This document shows, in pieces, positions 6,756 through 12,986 of a stretch of 12,986 bases of DNA. Position 1 is the stretch's first letter. Every line of letters starts with the position of its first letter. Origin of the DNA: JAEXNA01 sp050486105 (lineage in GTDB: Bacteria > Vulcanimicrobiota > Xenobia > Xenobiales > JADMJV01). The notes under the pieces were generated by a model. That model was not told the DNA's origin. It worked only from the letters and a program-made list of their open reading frames with translations, and did not search any database. The stretch covers positions 1 to 12,986 of the forward strand of contig JBJHCR010000186.1 in the NCBI GenBank assembly GCA_050486105.1, in the 5' to 3' direction. A program made the translations under genes and the position numbers.

Positions 6756-8632
6756 TCATTTCCCCATGAGAGTGGCGTAGAATTCTTGCCGCTCTTCGGA
6801 GACCAAGGGCCTGGGTTGGACAGTGAGCTTGACCCGCTCCCCCGCGCGCTCTACGGTGACCTCAAGGTCTTGACCCAGAGGCACTTCACGGAAGGCTTGG
6901 CGAAAACTTAGTCTGTCGCGAACCGGCTGTTCTCCCAGGGCCACAATTCGGTCGTTGACCTCAAAACCCGAAATCTCCGCAGGAGAGTCTGCTGGCAATC
7001 TGGTTACCACGGCGTCTTTGTCCGAGAGATAAAAGCCGACTTCTTGCAGGGTTCCGCTCATCTTTCTGGCCACCAGGTCCCAACCGGTATCTCGGGCAAG
7101 ACGGATTCGCTCCATAGGCTTGAGAAACTTGGTGTTGTCTAGGGGTAGGTAGACCGACATTCCGTTGCTCCCCTTCTGGCTCTCCTGGTCGTGAATGTAA
7201 CCCTCGGACCTACCTCTGCGTAAGGCCGCGATGGTCTTCCGAGCTGCCGTGGAAAGTGGTTCCTCTCCAAGCCGAACAAATCTCTGGCAGAGATCCACTA
7301 AGTCTCGCAGTTCTTCGAACTCCGGAAAGCGCTGGCCGACACCGCTTAAAGCCTCAGGACTGCCGGCTCCTTGGGCCTGGCGGACGGTTTGACGCAGCTT
7401 CGAAACCGGAATCTTGGACTTCAATAGGGCAGCACTCAGCTCCGACACGGATTCCCACAGACCATCGCTCTGTTGGAGATCGAANNNNNNNNNNAGATCG
7501 AACAGGGCCACGGCTGGAGCACGAAAGTTTCTGGTTAGAGCCGAAGCCAAGTCTCTAGGGCTGGGTGAGTCCCGGTCAGCCAATTGGGAAAAAGCTTTTC
7601 CATAGTCCAATCGATTGAGCTTCACCAACTCTTGGGAACCCACCATATACTGGACTCCACCAGCCAGTTCAGCGGCCACACTCAAGCAGGACATGGCGCA
7701 GCTATCGAAGGCTAGAACGTCGATGGGCTTGGGAGCTTCCCGCACTGCTTGGGCGAAATCTGGAACAGAGATGTGACTCTTATGGACATCGTCCGGTGAG
7801 AGCCCACTTGGACCACCCCCGTGTCCTTGAAAGATCACCGCGTAGCGCTCGGCGGGGTACTCGGTCATTCCCCACTNNNNNNNNNNCCCATGTCTGTTGG
7901 GCCCAAGGTAGCGCGGTCAAGTACCGCTCCCTGGCTGCTCAGTCGCGAGCGAAAAGCCGCTCCATTTTGACTGGCTAGGCTGTGTTGTGCGGCCAGATGA
8001 AGATTCTCGGGGGCGGTTCCCACCATGCTCTTTAGGGTGGACTGCATATCGTACTCGAACCTGGTGTTCTTGTCGCTTCCGTTGTTGTAAACTAGGACGG
8101 TCCAGGCCTTCTTGGGAAACTCGGCCTTCGGGATTTGGCCCAGCGCCATATCCACCCCCGACTGATGCCCCAGTTCGAAGAGGTCCTGAAGGTCACTCTT
8201 GAATCCCCCGAGAAACCAGCGCTGACGGCTCTGCTCGATCAGGTCTCGAGCCTGCCCAGAGCGCTGACCACCCGGAAGACACCGAGAAGAGTCTTGCAAC
8301 TGTTCGAGGTCGGACCCCCCCAGAGTCTGTCCTAGACCGAAATGTAAGGCAGCCCGACCGGCTCCCACCAAAAGACCTGCCTGCAGAGCCTGCAACGCCA
8401 ACGCTTGACCCTGTCTTCTCCAATCTCTGGTTGCCGGATTGAGAGCCGATTCTTGTAGAGCAGAGAGTTCTCCGGCCAAGGCTGAGGCTTCCAACTGAGT
8501 CAGCTCCAAGACCGAGGGAACCAGGCCCTGAAAAGGGGTTCTGTTATCAACATCTTCAACCTTGGGCCGACGTGTACCAGGACTAAAACGGCTCAGGATC
8601 GGGTAGGCATTCTGACCAAGGTGGACCTTCAT
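6756..8632 (-). CDS. Clostripain-like (C11) cysteine peptidase with C-terminal PDZ domain, split by gaps
   Basis: Two minus-strand frames (8632-7865 and 7868-6756) are two parts of one gene. The first 174 residues have no signal peptide or known domain and are rich in Ala, Leu and Gln. Family C11 begins at KKAWTVLVYNNGSDKNTR (about 175-191). The second frame continues WGMTEYPAERYAVIFQGHGGG with the catalytic His (codon 7823-7821), then VLAFDSCAMS with the catalytic Cys (codon 7700-7698). A PDZ domain follows (about 7049-6813): AVVTRLPADSPAEISGFEVNDRI. C11 enzymes cleave after basic residues, and a PDZ domain usually aids substrate or partner binding. The gap at 7877-7886 breaks the frame between the parts; a second gap (7485-7494) is in frame. 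The ATG at 8632 follows an in-frame stop, so no longer form exists. Total length is about 625 residues. Confidence 0.82.
7485..7494. other. Assembly gap (10 N) with duplicated flank
   Basis: The 8 nt AGATCGAA stand before (7477-7484) and after (7495-7502) the Ns. Removing one copy and the Ns deletes 18 nt in frame and makes the peptidase read VALFDLQQSDG. This is the same pattern as at 480-489. Confidence 0.9.
7877..7886. other. Assembly gap (10 N) that breaks the peptidase frame
   Basis: Here the flanks do not share an 8-nt repeat. On the minus strand LGPTDMG is followed by the gap and then, in another frame, WGMTEYPAERYA. Members of family C11 usually have several residues between these landmarks, so a few tens of nucleotides are probably missing and the 10 Ns are a placeholder. 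Confidence 0.8.
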
Positions 8633-8921
8633 CCCACGACTCTAAGGGTTCGAAATTGCCGGAGCGTTACTTGGATGAGCCCTCTGACATCTGACTTCTC
8701 CAAGCAATGCTGTGGCAAGCGCCATCGGCCGAGCTCTGTTAATCTAATGCTCTGTCAAGCTTGAGTTTGTGGGTTGGGGCACGGTGGTGAATCAATATTT
8801 GGCCTGAGAACAAAGCCTTGCCAAGCCTGTTTGCGCTCACTAGGAGGCTGCTGATTTAATCGGACCGCAAGCGAAGCGTTCACCGAAGGTGCCCGAGACG
8901 AAGGACATTTTGTTCAGGCGA

Positions 8922-8960
8922 ATGGCCCTTCGGGAGCGCCTACGGCTTTCGGGTGATTTT
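8922..8960. repeat. Internal direct repeat, copy 1
   Basis: 39 bp beginning ATGGCCCTTCGGGAGCGCCT and ending GATTTT. It matches copy 2 (8987-9025) at 32 of 39 positions, with a 65-bp period, inside the MITE-like element. Confidence 0.7.
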
Positions 8961-8986
8961 GAGTAATATACGGAAATATTTCCAAC

Positions 8987-9025
8987 ATGGCCCTACGGGA
9001 ACGCCTGCGGCTTTCAAACGATTTT
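8987..9025. repeat. Internal direct repeat, copy 2
   Basis: 39 bp beginning ATGGCCCTACGGGAACGCCT and ending GATTTT. The differences from copy 1 are mostly transitions, which fits an old duplication. Confidence 0.7.
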
Positions 9026-9071
9026 GCATGGACAATAATGGACGAGTCTCGCGACGCGGAGATTAATTCAG

Positions 9072-9089
9072 CAGCCTCCTAGGAGGCTG
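9072..9089. repeat. 18-bp perfect palindrome at the right end of the element
   Basis: CAGCCTCCTAGGAGGCTG is its own complement. Half is the element's right end; the other half, just outside, repeats the first 10 nt of the left end (TAGGAGGCTG, 8841-8850 and 9080-9089). It may be a remnant of a second element, or a palindromic target. Confidence 0.6.
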
Positions 9090-9365
9090 GCCGGATTGTA
9101 CCAGGCTCAAGAGGCACCCTATTCCGAACGCGTCTCGGGTCGGCAGCTTTGCTTTTGCTCCTAGCGCAATGCTCATATCTTGCCAACGGAGGCTTCAGGG
9201 GAATGCGCAACAGAGCCCGAAGTTGCGCCGTTTGAACCAAGGGGCTTGACGGCCATCAGAAATGGATACCACCTCTCCACCCCAACCCGCAAACTTGAGC
9301 TTGTCAGAGCACTTCAAAAGTCGAACCTACAGGGGAAATCGGGCGAGGGCCGCTGTGCACCAGAT

Positions 9366-9394
9366 TTGACCTTTCCTTTTCCCCATGATATTGT
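9366..9394 (+). promoter_or_regulatory. Likely promoter of the ectoine operon
   Basis: TTGACC (9366-9371) and TATTGT (9389-9394) are 17 nt apart and match sigma-70 boxes at 5/6 and 4/6 positions. The start of transcription would fall near 9401, giving a leader of about 57 nt before the TTG start of the aspartokinase. Confidence 0.5.
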
Positions 9395-9410
9395 CCCAGA
9401 CATTAACTAC

Positions 9411-9422
9411 TTTGTGCACAAA
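9411..9422. promoter_or_regulatory. 12-bp palindrome, possible operator
   Basis: TTTGTGCACAAA is a perfect palindrome roughly 10 nt past the predicted transcription start. That is a typical place for a repressor to block RNA polymerase. No regulator gene (such as the MarR-type EctR) is in the window, so the binding protein is unknown. Confidence 0.4.
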
Positions 9423-9457
9423 ATGTTTTGACGCAAAATAGATGTTGGAGTGAAAAT

Positions 9458-10630
9458 TTGAGAAGGATTGTTCAAAAATATGGGGGCTCTTCGGTTTCTA
9501 CCCCGGAAAAGCTCAAAAGAGTTGCGGCCAAGATCGCCGAGCAGCGACAACAAGGCAATCAGGTGGCCGTGGTGGTGTCGGCAATGGGGGACACCACCGA
9601 TCGCTTTTGCCAAATGGCTAGGCAAGTCTCAGCAGACCCGGCTTCTCGCGAATTAGATCTTTTGATGACGGCAGGAGAGCAGATTTCCAGTTCCTTGCTC
9701 AGCATGGCTTTATGCGACCTCGGTTGTGAGGCGATTTCCCTCAACGGGCCACAGGCCGGTATCGTCACCACCGACACCCACAATCGTGCACGGATCTTAG
9801 AGGTCCGTCCCCATCGGGTTCAAGCCGAAATGGAGCTTGGTCGAGTGGTGGTCGTGGCAGGGTTTCAAGGTTTGTCTTATTCCGGCGAGATCACCACTCT
9901 TGGACGGGGAGGTTCCGACACCTCAGCAGTGGCTCTTGCCTCGGCGCTGCAAGCCGACAGATGCGAAATTTTTTCCGACGTGGACGGGATCTACACCAGC
10001 GATCCCCGATTGGTGCCAGACGCTCGTCGCCTGGACGAGATCTCTTACGAAGAGATGCAGGAGATGGCTCGCAGTGGGGCTCGAGTCCTGAATGCTGAGG
10101 CGGTGGAATTCGCCCGTCGAAGCCAATTGGAGATCCGAGCCGGCTCAACTTTTGAAGATGGGCCAGGCACCGTGGTTCGAGCGCCCGGCAGTCGAAATTC
10201 TGCGCGCTTTGTTGGCGTCACCGGGCGTCGGGACCTCTTCAAGGTGCGGTTGCTGGAGGAGGCTCCTGAGGACCAAATGTCAGCCTTGATGGATTCGGCC
10301 GACATCTTCCGTAAGGGAGACCGAGAAATACTCCTCACCGGAGAGAATGTCGCCGATTTGACGGCCTTTCGCGAGAAGCTCGAAAGCCAGTTTCGTTCCA
10401 AAGTGGTGACTTCTCACGGTCTCGGGTCGGTCTCGGTCATCGGCTCGGGGTGGGAAAACGCAGAGCCGGCTTTGGAACGAATGGCAAGCGTTCTGAAGAA
10501 AGAGAGCATTGCTCCTCTAGAGGGCTACAGTGGACAGTTTTCTCTAACTTGCCTCCTTCCGGCTGACGCAGTAGAGGCTGCCAACCGAGTGCTGCACCAG
10601 CAATTCTTGAATGAGGAGGAGTTGGTATGA
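9458..10630 (+). CDS. ask: Aspartokinase dedicated to ectoine synthesis
   Basis: Aspartokinase phosphorylates L-aspartate, the first step toward aspartate semialdehyde, which EctB uses. I place the start at TTG 9458, 7 nt after GGAG (9447-9450), so that the protein begins MRRIVQKYGGSSV as is normal for the family; the frame is open to 9428. Length is 390 residues. The kinase domain has KYGGSSV (7-13), TAGEQISSSLLSMAL (71-85), LGRGGSDTSA (148-157) and SDVDGIYTSDPR (173-184). The C-terminal part (about 251-390) lies where two ACT domains should be, but lacks the usual signatures of the lysine- or threonine-binding site. Its stop overlaps the ectA start (ATGA), which marks it as the ectoine-specific paralogue (Ask_Ect). 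Confidence 0.93.
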   Translation: MRRIVQKYGGSSVSTPEKLKRVAAKIAEQRQQGNQVAVVVSAMGDTTDRFCQMARQVSADPASRELDLLMTAGEQISSSLLSMALCDLGCEAISLNGPQAGIVTTDTHNRARILEVRPHRVQAEMELGRVVVVAGFQGLSYSGEITTLGRGGSDTSAVALASALQADRCEIFSDVDGIYTSDPRLVPDARRLDEISYEEMQEMARSGARVLNAEAVEFARRSQLEIRAGSTFEDGPGTVVRAPGSRNSARFVGVTGRRDLFKVRLLEEAPEDQMSALMDSADIFRKGDREILLTGENVADLTAFREKLESQFRSKVVTSHGLGSVSVIGSGWENAEPALERMASVLKKESIAPLEGYSGQFSLTCLLPADAVEAANRVLHQQFLNEEELV

Positions 10631-11169
10631 AGATTCTCTATCGAAAGTCCCAAACCGAAGACGGAAAAAAAATGTGGCGCCTGATCGAAGAGATCGGCAC
10701 CTTGGAGCGCAACACCGGATACTTCTATGCCTTGTTCGCCCAGGAGTTCGCCAACTCTTGTGTGGTGGCTGAGCACGCTGGAGAACTGGTGGGCTTTGTG
10801 GTCGGTTTTCGGCCTCCGCAGCGACCGGATTCCGTGTTCGTTTGGCAGGTAGGGGTGTCTCCGTCGTTTCGGGGTCACCGAATTGCCACCGGGCTCTTGG
10901 TCAACCTTTTGGAACACAGCGGAGCATCAGTACTCGAGGCCACCGTCTCCGAAGACAACCCGGCCTCTAGGGCGCTCTTCAGGGGCATCGGGCGTAAGCT
11001 CAATGTTCCCTGCAAGGTGGAGCCGTGCTTTGAGCCCCACCACTTCTATGGGCCTCACGAAGCCGAGGATATGTTCCGCATCGGGCCTATCCCCAACAAG
11101 TCAGCCTGCCTAGAAGAGTGGGTGGACCGCTTCACTTGGGTCGAGCGCGAACCGCTCTTGGCCAGATAA
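10627..11169 (+). CDS. ectA: L-2,4-diaminobutyrate N-gamma-acetyltransferase
   Basis: EctA transfers acetyl from acetyl-CoA to L-2,4-diaminobutyrate, giving N-gamma-acetyl-diaminobutyrate. The ATG overlaps the aspartokinase stop and follows a strong SD (GAGGAGGAG just upstream). The 180 residues form one GNAT domain: VAEHAGELVGFVVGFRPP (47-64) is a typical EctA stretch, and VWQVGVSPSFRGHRIATGLL (72-91) contains the acetyl-CoA-binding RGHRIA loop (82-87). SEDNPASRALFRG (108-120) and the EctA-typical FEPHHFYGPHEAEDMFRI (135-152) follow. Length is within the family range. It is cytosolic and the second gene of the operon. Confidence 0.95.
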   Translation: MKILYRKSQTEDGKKMWRLIEEIGTLERNTGYFYALFAQEFANSCVVAEHAGELVGFVVGFRPPQRPDSVFVWQVGVSPSFRGHRIATGLLVNLLEHSGASVLEATVSEDNPASRALFRGIGRKLNVPCKVEPCFEPHHFYGPHEAEDMFRIGPIPNKSACLEEWVDRFTWVEREPLLAR

Positions 11170-11183
11170 GAAAGGAAAATGCT

Positions 11184-12458
11184 ATGAATATTTTTGAAAC
11201 TCTGGAGTCTGAAGTTCGCTCTTACTGCCGAAACTTTCCCACAGTTTTTACCAGAGCTCACGACAGTTACATGATCGATGAGGATGGCAAGCGGTATATC
11301 GATCTCTTTGCCGGGGCCGGAGTCTTGAACTACGGCCACAACAACCCTCGCTTGCAACGCCCCTTGATCGAGTATCTGCAGTCCGGAGGGATCACCCACA
11401 GCTTAGATATGTACACCGCCGCTAAGCGCTCCTTTTTGGAGAGGTTTCAAGAGGTGATTCTCAAGCCTAGAGATTTGGATTATCGGATTCAATTTCCAGG
11501 GCCCACCGGCACCAACGCTGTGGAGTCAGCCTTGAAAGTGGCTCGGAAAGCCACCGGTAGGCAGAGTGTGGTCTGCTTCACCAATGCTTTCCACGGCATG
11601 ACCTTGGGCTCATTGTCGATCACTGGGAATCAGGGGAAGCGTGACGGAGCCGGAGTTCCGCTGAACTACGCACAACGCATGCCTTTCGGAACTTCACCTG
11701 ATGACGGCTCTCTGGACTTCTTGCGCTCTTGCTTGGAGAACTCTTCGAGTGGGGTAGAACCCCCGGCGGCCATTATTCTGGAAACCGTTCAGGCAGAAGG
11801 TGGGGTTAGAGTAGCTCCGACAACTTGGCTTCGAGAGTTGGCTGCTCTGGCAAAGGAACACCATATCCCTCTGGTGGTGGATGATATTCAGGTGGGTTGC
11901 GGACGGACCGGGAAGTTCTTCAGCTTTGAAGAGGCTGGAATCCAGCCCGATATCGTTTGCTTATCAAAGTCTTTGAGTGGATACGGCCTTCCGTTTGCTC
12001 TGGTTCTCATTCGTCCCGATCTTGATGTGTGGAAACCGGGAGAACACAACGGCACCTTTCGAGGGCACAACCTGGCCTTTGTTACAGCCACTGAGGCGTT
12101 GAGCTACTGGGAAGACGATAAGCTTGAGAAGTCGGTGTCGCATCTCTCGAAGATGTGCTTTCAGCGCTTGCAAGGGTTGGTCGACCGTTGTCCAGGTCTC
12201 ACTGAAGTCCGAGGACGGGGACTGATCATCGGGGTGGAATGCGCTGTCCCCGGATTGGCCGCCCGCTGGTCTCAAGAGTGTTTTCGACGAGGCTTGATCA
12301 TCGAAACTGCAGGGGCTGAGGATGAGGTTCTCAAACTTCTTCCTCCACTAACCATTGAAGAGCCGACCCTTTTGGAGGCGCTCAAGATTATCGAATCTGC
12401 TTTGGCTAGTTTGCCGGAAGGCCAATCTTTGCAGCACGAATTGGTGGCTGCGGTTTAG
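11184..12458 (+). CDS. ectB: Diaminobutyrate-2-oxoglutarate transaminase
   Basis: EctB uses PLP to transfer the amino group of glutamate to aspartate semialdehyde, making L-2,4-diaminobutyrate, the first committed ectoine step. The ATG at 11184 lies 7 nt after AAAGGA and 14 nt past ectA; the longer frame from 11118 runs back into ectA and is not used. The 424-residue length is typical. Fold-type I class III features: DEDGKRYIDLFAGAGVLNYG (32-51), PTGTNAVESALK (107-118), NAFHGMTLGSLSITGN (134-149), VVDDIQVGCGRTG (231-243, Asp233 contacting the PLP nitrogen) and CLSKSLSGYGLP (259-270) with the PLP Lys262. HNGTFRGHN (288-296) is strongly EctB-like. Confidence 0.97.
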   Translation: MNIFETLESEVRSYCRNFPTVFTRAHDSYMIDEDGKRYIDLFAGAGVLNYGHNNPRLQRPLIEYLQSGGITHSLDMYTAAKRSFLERFQEVILKPRDLDYRIQFPGPTGTNAVESALKVARKATGRQSVVCFTNAFHGMTLGSLSITGNQGKRDGAGVPLNYAQRMPFGTSPDDGSLDFLRSCLENSSSGVEPPAAIILETVQAEGGVRVAPTTWLRELAALAKEHHIPLVVDDIQVGCGRTGKFFSFEEAGIQPDIVCLSKSLSGYGLPFALVLIRPDLDVWKPGEHNGTFRGHNLAFVTATEALSYWEDDKLEKSVSHLSKMCFQRLQGLVDRCPGLTEVRGRGLIIGVECAVPGLAARWSQECFRRGLIIETAGAEDEVLKLLPPLTIEEPTLLEALKIIESALASLPEGQSLQHELVAAV

Positions 12459-12467
12459 GAGAAAGTT

Positions 12468-12857
12468 GTGATTGTCAAAACTCTGGCTGAGGTGGAAGGC
12501 ACCGAGCACGACGTGGAAGGCGGAACTTGGCGAAGTCGTCGACTGATCTTGGCTAAGGACAAGATGGGGTTTTCCATGCACGACACCATCATTCGAGCGG
12601 GCACTCAAACTCTCATTTGGTACAAGAATCATTTGGAAGCGGTCTACTGTGTTGAGGGTTCCGGAGAGGTGGAAACCTTGCCGGATGGGACCATATACAA
12701 GATCACTGCCGGGACTCTTTATGCCTTGGACGGGCACGAGAAGCACTATTTGAGGGCGGATACCGACATGCGGATGATCTGCGTGTTCAATCCCCCTCTC
12801 ACCGGCCGTGAGGTGCACGACAAAGAAGGGGTGTATCCCGTACTCACTGAGGTTTAG
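12468..12857 (+). CDS. ectC: L-ectoine synthase
   Basis: EctC closes the ring of N-gamma-acetyl-diaminobutyrate to form ectoine, a compatible solute. The GTG at 12468 follows AGGAG, which overlaps the ectB stop codon, so the two are tightly coupled. The protein has 129 residues and a single cupin barrel. The iron ligands known for the Paenibacillus lautus enzyme, Glu57 (NHLEAVY), Tyr85 (GTLYALDGH) and His93 (EKHYL), fall at the same numbers here. VEGSGEVETLPDGTIYKI (62-79) and FNPPLTGREVHDKEGVYP (107-124) are characteristic. This completes ectABC. No hydroxylase (ectD) is seen in the window. Confidence 0.97.
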   Translation: MIVKTLAEVEGTEHDVEGGTWRSRRLILAKDKMGFSMHDTIIRAGTQTLIWYKNHLEAVYCVEGSGEVETLPDGTIYKITAGTLYALDGHEKHYLRADTDMRMICVFNPPLTGREVHDKEGVYPVLTEV

Positions 12858-12914
12858 GCTCGGGCGCATTCCACTTAAGGTGCAGCCCGCAGGCATGAGA
12901 TAGCAAGAAAAAGG

Positions 12915-12963
12915 GAAAGCCTCCCTTGGACCATCACGGCTAGGCCGAAACGAGGAGGCTTTC
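12915..12963 (+). promoter_or_regulatory. Inverted repeat that encloses the SD of the next gene
   Basis: GAAAGCCTCC (12915-12924) and GGAGGCTTTC (12954-12963) are perfect 10-bp inverted copies with a 29-nt loop, inside which CGGC/GCCG (12937-12940 and 12944-12947) can form a small hairpin. The right arm contains the SD GGAGG, 6 nt before ATG 12965. If transcribed, the folded leader would hide the ribosome site. It could equally act as a terminator for ectABC, though no T-run follows. Confidence 0.5.
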
Positions 12964-12964
12964 T

Positions 12965-12986
12965 ATGAAATTAAGTTCTGCAAGGT
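12965..12986 (+). CDS. Start of an unidentified gene, cut by the window edge
   Basis: ATG AAA TTA AGT TCT GCA AGG is preceded by an ideal SD (GGAGG, 6 nt spacing). Only seven codons are visible, so the product is unknown. It follows ectC by about 107 bp. Its lysine/serine-rich beginning (MKLSSAR) allows no identification. Confidence 0.5.

Larger units (their letters stand above)
8840..9082. mobile_element. Non-autonomous MITE-like element with 21-bp terminal inverted repeats
   Basis: The left end (8840-8860) and right end (9062-9082) are inverted copies over 21 bp with one mismatch; the core is GGAGGCTGCTGA on the left and its complement on the right. Each core is bordered by TA (8841-8842 and 9080-9081), consistent with TA target duplication as in IS630/Tc1-mariner-type elements. 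The 237 bp inside hold no transposase frame but do hold two similar 39-bp direct repeats. It would need a transposase supplied elsewhere. The exact family is not recognisable without a search. Confidence 0.7.
8633..9457. other. Gene-free stretch
   Basis: About 825 bp between the peptidase start and the aspartokinase start. From 8633 to 8839 I see no gene; a perfect TTGACA faces the peptidase (minus strand, 8758-8753) but lacks a -10 box at the right distance. From 8840 to 9082 lies a short transposable element. From 9083 to 9365 I see nothing convincing. From 9366 a promoter, a palindrome and the aspartokinase leader follow. The 83-codon frame at 9180-9431 has no SD and runs through the promoter. 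Confidence 0.7.

Noticed and set aside
8753..8758. Perfect TTGACA (minus strand) as a promoter for the C11 peptidase
   Set aside because: At 16-18 nt spacing there is no sequence resembling a -10 box.
9180..9431. 83-codon frame upstream of the aspartokinase
   Set aside because: TTG start without SD, no recognisable motif, and it runs through the predicted promoter and palindrome.

Overview
The window is a bacterial chromosomal contig of fairly high GC, with dense genes, many 4-bp ATGA overlaps and clear Shine-Dalgarno (SD) sequences. It carries three 10-N assembly gaps. A lipobox protein, a signal-peptide protein and a nucleotide-sugar/glycosyltransferase pair fit a cell with an elaborate envelope. 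A complete ectoine cluster says the organism meets osmotic or salt stress. I cannot assign a phylum from the sequence.

Left part (1-2000): the 3' end of a membrane protein shaped like an anti-sigma factor, a secreted small protein (303-758, interrupted by a gap), a messy stretch with a tiny overlapping ORF and an orphan SD, a short lipoprotein that may be frameshifted (957-1355), and a conserved hypothetical protein (1469-1936). A Phd/VapC toxin-antitoxin pair follows on the minus strand (2014-2633), with a promoter so close to the antitoxin ATG that its mRNA may be leaderless.

Middle part (2792-8632): a GT4 glycosyltransferase overlaps a non-hydrolysing UDP-GlcNAc 2-epimerase (wecB), a two-gene unit for surface polysaccharide. 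A glutamate/aspartate-type cation symporter (SLC1/DAACS) follows. It converges, with directly abutting stop codons, on a minus-strand clostripain-like (C11) cysteine peptidase with a C-terminal PDZ domain. The peptidase gene is broken by two of the gaps. At two of the three gaps an 8-nt sequence is repeated on both sides, so the contigs probably just overlap. The third lacks this repeat and breaks the reading frame between two parts of the C11 domain.

Right part (8633-12986): an ~800-bp gene-poor stretch holds a short non-autonomous transposable element (MITE) with 21-bp inverted ends and TA flanks, then a promoter and a 12-bp palindrome. These lead into aspartokinase-ectA-ectB-ectC. The four genes make L-aspartyl phosphate and then, from aspartate semialdehyde, diaminobutyrate, N-acetyl-diaminobutyrate and ectoine. 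The aspartokinase comes first rather than last, and its ACT region looks divergent. After ectC a new gene begins at the window edge, and its SD lies inside a 10-bp inverted repeat that could hide it.
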